From contig PAQS01000018.1 in assembly GCA_002709385.1 (NCBI GenBank), positions 25,784 to 89,783 on the forward strand: a stretch of DNA of 64,000 nt. Reading direction: 5' to 3'. How positions within the stretch are numbered: position 1 is the first letter of the stretch; each line of letters begins with the position of its first letter. Position numbers and translations under genes: made by a program. The stretch is from Waddliaceae bacterium. GTDB lineage: Bacteria > Chlamydiota > Chlamydiia > Chlamydiales > GCA-2709385. This document shows, piece after piece, positions 1-8,127 of the stretch. Under the pieces are notes generated by a model, which was not told where the DNA came from, searched no databases, and worked only from the letters and a program-made list of their open reading frames with translations.

Positions 1-1
1 G

Positions 2-1102
2 ATTAGCTACCTAGAGGAAACACTTGAAAAACCTCATGAAAAGACAGGCGAGCGTAGTGAATTAGCAGAAAAGTGGTTGAGAAAATATCCAGATTTGGCA
101 TCTGGTCTTCCTGAAAAATTTAAAACGCTCCCAAAGTCAAAAAAGAGACCAGAAAACATCTCCGATAAAGATCTTCAAGGACTTTACTTCTTTTTTCGCA
201 AGGATTTGAAAATACATCTTAAACAAAAACGCAGTGACTTAGTCGAGGCAAATAAAGAACTTGCCAAATCAGCAATTGCAGCTTCAAATGAACTGAAAGA
301 AAATAAGGAAGCTTCTTTGTTAAGCACACAACTTAAGCTTTTTGGAATTATAGCAGCAAAAGAAAATAAAATTTTAGATCAATTGACCCTTGATCCTCCA
401 CAAGAAAACTTTTCCCGCATGACCGAAATCGAATTAAATCTTCTTCTTGATATGACTCAAAATTGCATCACTCATGGGAATTGTAAAAGTGGTCTTGATC
501 GCACAGGTTTAGAACGCAATGCCTGGGATGCACTTAAAACAATGTTAAAAGATTATAAGCAAGCTGGCTTAAATCCTGAGAAAGCCCTCGAGCGTCTTAG
601 CAACTTAGTTCTGAATCAAGATCGACTAGGATTAGAGTTGGATCAAATTCAAAAAGAAAACATTAACAGTGAAACTAAGCTAGAAAATGACAAAGGCCTT
701 TTAAAGATAATAGAAGAAAAAATAGAAGATAAGCATACAGGCGATAAAAAAGAACAGATGATAGACGCTCTTAAATACCGTCATTATTTTGTTCAGCACT
801 TTATTACAGTAGGGCAACCTATTACAGCTTGGAGTACTGGAGTAGCAGGTGGGAAATATACCCTGGAAAAGTGGCGGGCTAATCCTTTAGCAATGGCTAG
901 AGTACCTATGTTGTTAGTGCAGAGTAATCAAGGAGACGGAGAAAAAAGCAAAAAAATTGTTAAAATGTACGATTTAGAAAATAGTCGAATTTCTCAACAA
1001 AAGCTTCTTTCTAAAGATATTTATGAAAGGCCTCAAAGAAAAGTTTCTACCACTGAAGGTGCCAATATTATTGAAAGACTTGCTCAGTGGCGTGGAGCTT
1101 AA
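2..1102 (+). CDS. SopB/IpgD-like phosphoinositide phosphatase, 5' end outside window
   Basis: The reading frame is open from base 2 with no stop, so the gene starts before the window; an internal TTG at 77 is probably not the start. The key feature is CKSGLDRTG, encoded from base 482, a CX5R phosphatase P-loop. It closely matches the CKSGKDRTG motif of the type III effectors SopB and IpgD, which dephosphorylate host inositol phospholipids. The Cys would be the nucleophile and the Arg would bind phosphate. Around it the protein is Lys/Glu-rich and helical, followed by a segment with HYFVQHFITVGQP. I infer a secreted effector acting on host phosphoinositides. The Lys-to-Leu change inside the P-loop may alter specificity. 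Other CX5R phosphatases remain possible. The family call is good from the motif; the substrate is unproven. No promoter can be judged because the start is missing. Confidence 0.7.
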   Translation: MSYLEETLEKPHEKTGERSELAEKWLRKYPDLASGLPEKFKTLPKSKKRPENISDKDLQGLYFFFRKDLKIHLKQKRSDLVEANKELAKSAIAASNELKENKEASLLSTQLKLFGIIAAKENKILDQLTLDPPQENFSRMTEIELNLLLDMTQNCITHGNCKSGLDRTGLERNAWDALKTMLKDYKQAGLNPEKALERLSNLVLNQDRLGLELDQIQKENINSETKLENDKGLLKIIEEKIEDKHTGDKKEQMIDALKYRHYFVQHFITVGQPITAWSTGVAGGKYTLEKWRANPLAMARVPMLLVQSNQGDGEKSKKIVKMYDLENSRISQQKLLSKDIYERPQRKVSTTEGANIIERLAQWRGA

Positions 1103-1200
1103 GAGACTTTCTCTAAACATTGAGGCTTAAATTCCCTTGAGCCTAATCCCCAGCAATTGCTATAAGTATTCTCCTAAGTCCACTTTAATCAAAGAGAAAC

Positions 1201-1431
1201 ATGAAAGAGTTCCTTCGCTATCTTGTTCAAAATTTAGTTGACCGTCCAGATGCAGTAGAGATTCATTGTTCTGAAGAAGACGAGGTGTTTATCGCCCAAG
1301 TACGCGTAGATCCCGATGACGTTGGTAAAGTAGTAGGGCGTCGTGGCACGGTTGTGAAAGCTCTTCGTACCATTGCCAGTATTGCAGCAGCACGTTTGGG
1401 ACGGCGAGTACGCATTGAAGTTCTCAACTAA
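1201..1431 (+). CDS. khpA: KH-domain RNA-binding protein KhpA
   Basis: A 76-residue single KH domain protein of the KhpA/YlqC family, normal length for the family. The GxxG loop that grips RNA is visible as GRRG at residues 46-49, inside GKVVGRRGTVVKALR. KhpA proteins bind RNA, often with KhpB, and affect ribosome and envelope-related functions in Gram-positive bacteria; the role in this lineage is not known. ATG at 1201 follows AAAGAGAAAC, a modest ribosome binding site. It stands alone on the plus strand, 98 bases after the phosphatase gene. Confidence 0.92.
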   Translation: MKEFLRYLVQNLVDRPDAVEIHCSEEDEVFIAQVRVDPDDVGKVVGRRGTVVKALRTIASIAAARLGRRVRIEVLN

Positions 1432-1807
1432 ATTTTTCTACTTCTCTCCTGCTCTAGGAGAGTAAAAAATCTTGTGGTGATATTTTAAAATTATCTATAA
1501 TCACCACTCAAGCTAAAAATTTCTTGGTTTTTTGTTTGTGAAAAAAAAGTTTCTGATAGGTTCAGGTTCTAGAGAAGGTACCTCTAGAGACGCCCTTAAT
1601 ATGGTCGTCGACGATTTTTTGTATAAATCGAAGCAATCAACTTGTTTATCAGGAATTTAGTCTATCTTTTTCCTTTATCAAGTTTTGTTCGTTAAAAAAT
1701 CTTCGATGTAGTCAAGGTGTATGGCAAGAGGGTACTCATCTGATATATGGACGCTGTATTGATAGTGTTTAGGTGAACACTTCAAATAGGCTTAGGAGAG
1801 ACTCTTT
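1432..1807. other. Intergenic region with three hairpins
   Basis: About 375 bases without a credible gene. CTCTCCT (1444-1450) pairs with AGGAGAG (1456-1462) just after khpA, terminator-like but followed by TAAAAAAT rather than a clean T run. GTGGTGAT and ATCACCAC around 1474-1507 form a second stem with an AT-rich loop. TCTAGAG and CTCTAGA around 1567-1588 form a third. AGTGTT/AACACT around 1760-1777 lies just before the ssb ribosome binding site. No clear promoter pair was found. Confidence 0.4.
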
Positions 1808-2182
1808 ATGGTAGCGTTAAACAAAGTATTTATCGCTGGACGCTTGACACGTAAACCAGAACTACGCAAGACCCCTAATGGAGTATCTGTCACAGATCTT
1901 TTAGTGGCACTCAATCGTGAGTTTACTACATTAAATGGGGAACGGCAGCAAGAAGTGTGTTTTGTTGACGTCGTAGTATGGGGCAAACAAGCAGAAAATT
2001 GTGTGACTACTTTGGATTGTTCTTCACCGGTTATGGTTGAAGGGCGCCTGCAGCTTGATACTTGGTATGGGAAAGATGGTGAAAAACGTTGTAAGCTGCG
2101 AGTTGCTGCTGAACGCGTCCAGTTTCTTGATAAGAAAACCACACCAGAACGAGTTAAAGCATCTGCGATTGACTCCAATTAG
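1808..2182 (+). CDS. ssb: Single-stranded DNA-binding protein
   Basis: An SSB with an OB fold, 124 residues. It begins with the classic family opening (NKVFIAGRLTRKPELR) and continues with the conserved block FVDVVVWGKQAENC and the strand MVEGRLQLDTWYGKDGEK. SSB coats unwound DNA in replication, repair and recombination and normally acts as a tetramer. The acidic DDDIPF-type tail that recruits partners in many bacteria is absent; the protein ends shortly after the OB fold with ASAIDSN, so it is a short form. ATG at 1808 has TTAGGAGAG upstream. Confidence 0.93.
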   Translation: MVALNKVFIAGRLTRKPELRKTPNGVSVTDLLVALNREFTTLNGERQQEVCFVDVVVWGKQAENCVTTLDCSSPVMVEGRLQLDTWYGKDGEKRCKLRVAAERVQFLDKKTTPERVKASAIDSN

Positions 2183-2253
2183 GCACATAAAAACTACATG
2201 AGAACTGAATAGATCTCTTGACTGTGGTCCGTTTGGATCAAGGGACTCAAGAA

Positions 2254-3261
2254 ATGTGGCGTGAAATCGCAAGTGTCTTTGAAACGAATGAAAAAATTGC
2301 TGTAACAACTCATGTAAATCCAGATGGCGATGGGATTGGCGCAGCTTGCGCCTTGGCGGATTATCTTATTCGACAAGGAAAGCAGGTGCGCTTTATCTGT
2401 GATTCTTTTTTGCCAGAAAAATTTCATTTCTTAGATACTCATGCTGTATTTGAGGTTTATGCCTCTACAGTTGATTATTCTGATATCCAGGTTTTGGTAA
2501 CTCTTGATGCTCACCGTAAGGGAAGAATTGGACAAGTAGCCAAAATTTTAGATAATCCTGGTATCGTTTCGGTATGTATTGATCATCATCCTGAAACAGA
2601 AGGTTTTTCAGATTATCAGGTGATTGATCCTTACGCTTGTTCAGTTGGTGCAATGATTTATGATTTTCTTGATTTTCAAGATTTTCCATTGAATCATAAA
2701 TCCGCGCAAGGGATTTACACAAGTATCGTTACTGATACCAGCCGTTTTTGTAACTCTTCAACAGATGATAAAGCTCACAGGATTGCTGAGCATTGCTTAG
2801 CGGTAGGGGTAGATACTGATGATATGTTCAGTCGTATTTACCGTCAGTTACCTCTAGAACAAGTTTCTATTTTTGCTACAGTACTGAGTCGGATGGAGAG
2901 CTTTTTTAATGGAAAAGTCATCTTACAAGAACTTCGTCAAGAAGATCTTCTTCATCAAGCAAGAAAAATATCTCCAATAGATCTTGAACTTGATTATTTT
3001 CATGATTTCAATAAATGGATTCATGGAATAGATGGTGCAGTTGTTTTACAAGAATTATCTAATAATGAAGTACGTATTTCTTTACGTAGTAGTGCAAATT
3101 TAGATGCAAGCCAAGTGATGGCTTGTTTGGGTGGTGGTGGACACCGAAGAGCAGCTGGAGCAACAGTCAATGCCTCTCTTAAAGAAGCTAAAATCGCCGT
3201 ATTAAAAGCTATGGGTGAAGCTTTTGATGAAGTTTCTCTAGAGCTCTCTGTTAGCTCTTAA
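2254..3261 (+). CDS. DHH-family phosphoesterase (NrnA-like)
   Basis: A DHH/DHHA1 phosphoesterase of the NrnA type, which degrades very short RNAs and/or dephosphorylates pAp. Metal-binding signatures: THVNPDGDG near residues 21-27 (D24, D26), a TLDAH segment, and the name-giving DHH at about 110-112. The C-terminal DHHA1 domain carries GGGGHRRAAG, the substrate-binding Gly-rich loop. ATG at 2254 is preferred because AGGGA lies 8 bases upstream; an in-frame TTG at 2218 has no such site. Length (335 aa) fits the family. It follows ssb by 71 bases on the same strand. Which substrate dominates, nanoRNA or pAp, cannot be read from sequence. Confidence 0.88.
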   Translation: MWREIASVFETNEKIAVTTHVNPDGDGIGAACALADYLIRQGKQVRFICDSFLPEKFHFLDTHAVFEVYASTVDYSDIQVLVTLDAHRKGRIGQVAKILDNPGIVSVCIDHHPETEGFSDYQVIDPYACSVGAMIYDFLDFQDFPLNHKSAQGIYTSIVTDTSRFCNSSTDDKAHRIAEHCLAVGVDTDDMFSRIYRQLPLEQVSIFATVLSRMESFFNGKVILQELRQEDLLHQARKISPIDLELDYFHDFNKWIHGIDGAVVLQELSNNEVRISLRSSANLDASQVMACLGGGGHRRAAGATVNASLKEAKIAVLKAMGEAFDEVSLELSVSS

Positions 3262-3435
3262 TAAAAATATTAGATTCACTTTCTTTCTTTTCATTAGTGA
3301 CAATAGATAAAGGATCGAGTTAGTGTCAGGGCTTTCACTTAATAGCCTCAAATGACATAATAACAATAGACAAAAACTTAGATACTTTAATTATCTGTAA
3401 ATCATTCATTCAAATTTTTTCTGAGAACTTGCGGT

Positions 3436-4467
3436 GTGACTAGCGGAATTATATACGAAGAAGAACAAATACAGCGCCTTCTTGAAGGTTTAATTCCTCA
3501 AGAAAAAGAAGAGCGTTGTGAGCAAGAAGAGCTGAAGTCTAATCGCGTTATCGTAATCTCAGGCCCCACAGCTTCGGGAAAAACTGAACTGAGTCTTATT
3601 CTGGCTTCTCAATTGAATGGAGAAGTAATTTCAGCAGATTCTATGCAAGTTTATAAAGGAATGGATGTCGGAACGGCAAAGGTTACTTTGCAAGAGCAAA
3701 AAGGGATTCGTCACCATTTGATTGATTTGTGTGATGTTGATGATCCTTTTACTGTAGTCCATTTTTTTCATGCGGCCCGTCAAGCTATTCGGGATATTCA
3801 ATCACGTAATAAGGTACCGATTGTTGTGGGAGGAACGGGGTTTTATTTGCGCGCCTTGCTATATGGTCCGCCTAGTGGTCCAGCTCCTATCCCTGAGTTA
3901 CGAGAATCTTTAGAAAGAGAAGCTGACCGCTTAGGTTGTGAGTCGCTTTATGAGCACTTGCAGCATTTAGACCCAATTTATGCAGAAACCATTACTCCAA
4001 GAGATCGTCAAAAAATCATTAGAGGTTTAGAGATTGTTACTCTTAGTGGAGGAAAGGTAAGTGATCTTCCGTGGGAGAAGCGTGATCAGCCATTAGACTA
4101 TGATTTTCGTTGTTGGTTTGTATACCGCCCCCGTGAAATTTTATATGAGCGCATAGAAGATCGTTGTGAACATATGTTAGAGCAAGGTCTCATTCACGAA
4201 GTACAAGGGCTATTGCAGAAAGGCTTAAAAGATAACCGTTCTGCATCGAATGCAATTGGATATCGGCAAACCATTCAATTTTTGGAAAGTAAACAAGGTG
4301 AAGCTGATTACGAGCATTATGTTCAAGAATTCAAAAAAGCTTCTCGTCATTATGCTAAAAGACAATTCACTTGGTTTAAGCGACAAAAAGAATTCCGTTG
4401 GTTGAACGTAGATATTCATGATATCGAAACAGCAGCCGAATTTATCATGCAAGATGTGAGATATTGA
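3436..4467 (+). CDS. miaA: tRNA dimethylallyltransferase
   Basis: MiaA transfers a dimethylallyl group to A37 of tRNAs reading UNN codons. The Walker A loop GPTASGKT is at residues 43-50, followed by ISADSMQVYKGMDVGTAK, GGTGFYLRALLYG and the C-terminal SASNAIGYRQTIQFL. GTG at 3436 is the only plausible start, and it gives about 35 extra acidic residues before the usual N-terminus. In Chlamydia trachomatis (as I recall) miaA directly precedes the mqnC-like gene, the same neighbourhood as here, though mqnC is on the opposite strand in this window. Confidence 0.95.
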   Translation: MTSGIIYEEEQIQRLLEGLIPQEKEERCEQEELKSNRVIVISGPTASGKTELSLILASQLNGEVISADSMQVYKGMDVGTAKVTLQEQKGIRHHLIDLCDVDDPFTVVHFFHAARQAIRDIQSRNKVPIVVGGTGFYLRALLYGPPSGPAPIPELRESLEREADRLGCESLYEHLQHLDPIYAETITPRDRQKIIRGLEIVTLSGGKVSDLPWEKRDQPLDYDFRCWFVYRPREILYERIEDRCEHMLEQGLIHEVQGLLQKGLKDNRSASNAIGYRQTIQFLESKQGEADYEHYVQEFKKASRHYAKRQFTWFKRQKEFRWLNVDIHDIETAAEFIMQDVRY

Positions 4468-4505
4468 TACTCTGTTATTGAGTAACGTATTTCAGTATTA
4501 AAGTA

Positions 4506-4574
4506 TCACCACAGAGACGCAGAGTTCACAGAGAAGTGTACCTTCCTCAGTGAGCTCTGAGACTCGGTGGTCAC
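4506..4574. repeat. CACCACAGAG-type palindromic repeat, copy 1
   Basis: An imperfect inverted repeat of about 69 bases. The left arm begins TCACCACAGAGACGCAGAG and the right arm ends CTCTGAGACTCGGTGGTCA. It lies in the gap between the converging miaA and mqnC genes. Related copies are at 4614-4682, 29562-29708 and 62496-62826. Transcribed, it would fold into a long hairpin and might terminate both genes. Confidence 0.85.
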
Positions 4575-4613
4575 TCTTTCCATTTCAGTATTAGCGATAT
4601 CTACGTAGATAAT

Positions 4614-4682
4614 GACCACAGAGGCGGTGAGTTCCCAGAGAATTGTACTTTCCTCAGTGAACTCTGAGACTCGGTGGTCACT
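4614..4682. repeat. CACCACAGAG-type palindromic repeat, copy 2
   Basis: Second copy, about 108 bases after the first, starting ACCACAGAGGCGGTGAGTTC and ending ACTCTGAGACTCGGTGGTCA. It stops two bases before the end of mqnC. Left-arm changes relative to copy 1 show the copies are diverging while the right arm is better kept. Confidence 0.85.
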
Positions 4683-4684
4683 TC

Positions 4685-5818
4685 TTAAACCTCAGCAGTA
4701 GCCATATCTAATATACGAACTTGGTCTGCTTCTTGATTTTTTTGTAGCTCAGGAACAAAAACCTCATCGTCTGATTTATAGACACGTAGTATATCATAAA
4801 ACGTGTTGCGTTCTGCGGGGAGATAGCCTCCAGAGCGGATCATATCTACCATTCCTTTTACGTTTGCCTTATTGATAAAGCCCGTAGCTCGGTGAACATT
4901 TTCTTCTAAGATCGTTCCACCAAAGTCATCAGCCCCATAACCTAATGCGCTTACCCCTGTTTCTTTTCCTTCTCCAAACCAAGAAGCTTGAATGTGATCA
5001 AAGTTATCGAGATAGATACGAGAAAACGCCAGAATACGGAAGTAGGCATCTACCCCAGCCCAGTTTTTTACACTGCGTCGTAAAGCAGTTCGGTCGCGTT
5101 TATAGCTCCATGGAATGAACGCAGTAAAACCTGGGATTTCGTCTTGTGCTTGGCGAATGGTTTCCAAATGTTCCAGAATATCTTCAGGTTCTTCCACGTG
5201 TCCATACATCATTGTCGCTGTTGTACGGAAGCCAATTTGGTGAGCTGTTTTATGAATATCGATCCATGCCCCTTGAGTCATTTTTTTAGGGGACACTTGT
5301 TGACGTACTCGTTCACTGATGATTTCAGCGCCACCACCTGGCAAACTACGTTGACCAGCATCATAAAGAGCCTGTAAGACATCTCTTATGCTACATTCTG
5401 ATACTTTGGCACAGTTGTAGATTTCTGGAGCGGTAAAGAAGTGGGGGTTGATCTCGGGAAAGCGTGCTTTAGCGTTACGTACTAAATCAGTATAGTAGTC
5501 TAATGATAAATCAGGGTGAAGACCACCTTGTAATAAAACGGTTGTGCACCCAGCATCTTTTGCGTATTGGAGATGCTCCATGACTTCTTCACAGTTTTTG
5601 GTGTAGGCATCTTTTGCACTTTTATGGCGGTAAAATGCGCAAAATTTACAGTCTGCATTGCATACGTTTGTGTAGTTTGGGTTACTATCAACGACGAAGG
5701 TCACCCGATTGGCTGGATTTTTTTCGTTTCGAATTTCAACTGCGCGAGCTTTCAGTTCTTCTAGAGAGCCTTCTTTGAAAAGTCTTAGTCCTTCTTCCTG
5801 GCTAATACGTTGGGCCAT
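4685..5818 (-). CDS. mqnC: Cyclic dehypoxanthinyl futalosine synthase (radical SAM)
   Basis: A radical SAM enzyme of the futalosine route to menaquinone. The Fe-S cysteines are C53, C57 and C60 in NVCNADCKFC, the CX3CX2C pattern. Family blocks include VTFVVDSNPNYTNVC, LLQGGLHPDL, PGGGAEI and FTAFIPWSYK. MqnC cyclises dehypoxanthine futalosine; MqnE is the nearest alternative, but the PGGGAEI and FIPW blocks favour MqnC. ATG at 5818 has AGGAGA upstream on the minus strand. Chlamydiae are known to use the futalosine pathway; the other mqn genes are not in this window. Confidence 0.88.
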   Translation of the reverse strand: MAQRISQEEGLRLFKEGSLEELKARAVEIRNEKNPANRVTFVVDSNPNYTNVCNADCKFCAFYRHKSAKDAYTKNCEEVMEHLQYAKDAGCTTVLLQGGLHPDLSLDYYTDLVRNAKARFPEINPHFFTAPEIYNCAKVSECSIRDVLQALYDAGQRSLPGGGAEIISERVRQQVSPKKMTQGAWIDIHKTAHQIGFRTTATMMYGHVEEPEDILEHLETIRQAQDEIPGFTAFIPWSYKRDRTALRRSVKNWAGVDAYFRILAFSRIYLDNFDHIQASWFGEGKETGVSALGYGADDFGGTILEENVHRATGFINKANVKGMVDMIRSGGYLPAERNTFYDILRVYKSDDEVFVPELQKNQEADQVRILDMATAEV

Positions 5819-6091
5819 GGAGTCGTCTCCTGTGCATAGTTAGGCAAAATTTTTCCACGAGCTTAATTGAAAAAACTTAGCTTTTCAACAGGCGTTTCGT
5901 ATTCTGTTGCTTTATTGTAAAAAATATTCTTTGTTTTCTTTTTGTTACCCCTCCAACCTTAGTACAATATCTTTACATAAATACATCTCACCAAGTAAGA
6001 TTGTGTACCACAATATCTAAAGTAATCATGCGAATACGCAAATCATCTATCAGAGGTAGAGTGAAAGTTTGCGGTTGAAGGAGAGCGTGCG

Positions 6092-7876
6092 ATGGTTGAT
6101 CCTAAGGAAGAGCAGAGCCCCAGTGAAACTGAAGATTCGGAATCGCTAGGAACAACAGATTTTTCCGCTTCAGAGAAAAGTTCAAACATGGATCAGGAGC
6201 CTGTTTCTGCAGAAGAAGCCTCATCATCACAAGAAAGCATAAGTACGGTACAAACAGAGACAGCAGAGCAAGTTTCTGAAGAAAGTTCAAGTGAAGAACC
6301 AAGTACTCCAGCTAAAGACACATCAGAATGGCCAAGTACACCAGAAGCGTTTGATGAGATTTTTGCGAATACTCAAGATCTAGAAGAGAAAGTGCAGTAT
6401 AGTATTCGTTATATGCGTGCTATGCTAGCTCAAGCAGGGAGTCCTAACTTCCGGAATTTTTGGCATGCACGTCGACAAGTACTTCCTTTATTTAAAGAGC
6501 AAATCAATCCGGGTTCTCGTGTAAAACTTTGGAAAGATTTTAGTGATTTATCCAAAGAAGCGCGTCAATTAAAAGAAATGTTTGACGAGCAGAGTGCTTT
6601 TGCTGTTGAGCAAATTGACATTGCGATTAAAGCTTTGGAAGAAATGCTAGCAAATTTAGAGCAGACTGCAGAGGAAACACCGCTTCCAGAATTGCCTGAA
6701 GTTCCTGTTGCTTTGGAAGAAGCCAGCGACCGTTACTTGACAATTCAGCGTAATTTAAATCTTTTGAATACGCATGCTGCCCGTATTAATGAGTTGCGAA
6801 AAGAGTTAATTCGTACAGATATGCGAGTACGCAACAAAAACGAGTTTTTCCGCCGTCTTTCAGCAGCTGGAGATCAAGTTTTTCCTCGTCGCAAGGAATT
6901 AATTAAAGAAATTAGCACGCTTTTTGTTGCTGATGTTAATGCTTTTGTAAAAGAGCATTTTGGAGGGGAGCGTATCAAGTGCCCTCTTTACCAGCTTCGT
7001 GAAGAGATTAAAGGTCTTCAGTCGATTGCTAAAATTTTGACTTTGAATACTCATTCTTTCACTTCGACTCGTATGCAGTTGAGTGAGTGCTGGGATTTAG
7101 TGAAGCTAGCAGAAAAAGAATGGAAGAAGCACAAAGCTGAGCAAAAAGAAGCTTTCAAAGTAAATGCCAAAGAATTTTTAGATAAATTATCTGCTTTGGC
7201 AGAGAGTTTCGCTAAAGGTGAACTTGTGGCTGGAAAGGGCTTGAAAGAGCTGGATCTTCTACAGAAAGAAATGCGAAAGATAGATCTTGGTCGGGATGAA
7301 GTACGTTTACTTCGTGACGAAGTTTCTAAAGTCAAGCAGCCGATGCTAGATAAAATCAAAGAAGAAGAAGAAGCTCGTCGCAAGGAAGAAGAAGAGCGCG
7401 TCCAACAGCGCAGAGAACTTCTTGGAAATCTTGAAACGAAAGCTCAAGTGATTCTTGATGAAGCAAGTTCTTTGGATTTAGATACGATCAAACAGCGCCG
7501 CGAAGCATTTTTTGCAGAAGTGGAAGAAGCAGCTGTCTTAAAGCAAGATAAGCAGAAGCTTGAACGTGCTCTTCGTCCTTTAAAAGATATTATTGTTGAT
7601 AAAGAAGAGGAAGCTCTACTTTCTCTTTCTCAAGATGATCAGGAAGCGTTGCAAAGTCATCGTAATGTATATTGCAGTCGCCAAAATCGTCGCAAAGAAA
7701 TTAAAGCAAAAGTTGAAGAGTACCGCAAATTACTAGGTGCTTCTAGCTTGGATTTTGAAAAAGCTATCGAGTATACCGAGCGTATGCAAGAAGAAAAAGA
7801 TCGCCTCGATAAAATTGATGCCGATATTGCTTCTATCGAGAGCGAAATTCGCGCTTTAAAAACAAAAATCAACTAA
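6092..7876 (+). CDS. Long coiled-coil protein, conserved chlamydial position
   Basis: I do not recognise an enzymatic domain. Residues 1 to about 85 are acidic and Ser/Glu/Thr-rich (likely disordered). The rest is almost wholly helical and charged, with coiled-coil stretches such as IKEEEEARRKEEEERVQQRR. No signal peptide or membrane segment is visible, so it is probably cytoplasmic or secreted without cleavage. Its place between mqnC and the rsfS-fabF block matches a hypothetical coiled-coil gene of Chlamydia trachomatis (CT768, from memory). ATG at 6092 follows GAAGGAGAG. A strong terminator follows, so it appears to be its own transcription unit. The function is unknown; a scaffold or structural role is only a guess. 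Confidence 0.85.
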   Translation: MVDPKEEQSPSETEDSESLGTTDFSASEKSSNMDQEPVSAEEASSSQESISTVQTETAEQVSEESSSEEPSTPAKDTSEWPSTPEAFDEIFANTQDLEEKVQYSIRYMRAMLAQAGSPNFRNFWHARRQVLPLFKEQINPGSRVKLWKDFSDLSKEARQLKEMFDEQSAFAVEQIDIAIKALEEMLANLEQTAEETPLPELPEVPVALEEASDRYLTIQRNLNLLNTHAARINELRKELIRTDMRVRNKNEFFRRLSAAGDQVFPRRKELIKEISTLFVADVNAFVKEHFGGERIKCPLYQLREEIKGLQSIAKILTLNTHSFTSTRMQLSECWDLVKLAEKEWKKHKAEQKEAFKVNAKEFLDKLSALAESFAKGELVAGKGLKELDLLQKEMRKIDLGRDEVRLLRDEVSKVKQPMLDKIKEEEEARRKEEEERVQQRRELLGNLETKAQVILDEASSLDLDTIKQRREAFFAEVEEAAVLKQDKQKLERALRPLKDIIVDKEEEALLSLSQDDQEALQSHRNVYCSRQNRRKEIKAKVEEYRKLLGASSLDFEKAIEYTERMQEEKDRLDKIDADIASIESEIRALKTKIN

Positions 7877-7886
7877 TTTCGATCTA

Positions 7887-7940
7887 AAAAGCACAAAAAG
7901 ACCTTTATTACTTAAGTAAATTTAGCCTTTTTGTGCTTTT
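7887..7940 (+). terminator. Intrinsic terminator after the coiled-coil gene
   Basis: AAAAGCACAAAAAG (7887-7900) pairs perfectly with CTTTTTGTGCTTTT (7927-7940). The 26-base loop holds the small palindrome TTACTTAAGTAA. The stem is followed by CTGTTTTTTTCC. Confidence 0.8.
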
Positions 7941-8062
7941 CTGTTTTTTTCCTTTTCCTTTTCTTTTTTTTGTTTTTTGCTTTTCTGATTGATTCTTTAA
8001 ATCTACCAAATCAAGTTGCTCATGTGGACAATGTGGATGAGCAAAAATGCACTCGTAAAAAA

Positions 8063-8122
8063 CCCCTTCCTCCATATATTGTAGGCTTGTCTCAGTCTAC
8101 TGCCTGATCAAGAAGGAGGGGG
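8063..8122 (+). promoter_or_regulatory. Possible sequestering hairpin over the glnN ribosome binding site
   Basis: CCCCTTCCT (8063-8071) can pair with AGGAGGGGG (8114-8122), which is the Shine-Dalgarno sequence of glnN. Just upstream TTGCTCAT (8016-8023) and ATGAGCAA (8037-8044) form a separate perfect 8-bp hairpin. Together they suggest a structured leader that could gate translation of glutamine synthetase. It matches no riboswitch I can name. Confidence 0.4.
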
Positions 8123-8127
8123 TATCT

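Noticed and set aside
1792..2178. Minus-strand gene opposite ssb
   Set aside because: It lies wholly over ssb, has Ser/Arg-rich composition typical of an antisense frame, and shows no family motif.
7051..7383. Minus-strand Ser/Arg-rich frame opposite the coiled-coil gene
   Set aside because: Composition is the mirror of Glu/Lys-rich coding on the plus strand; there is no ribosome binding site.
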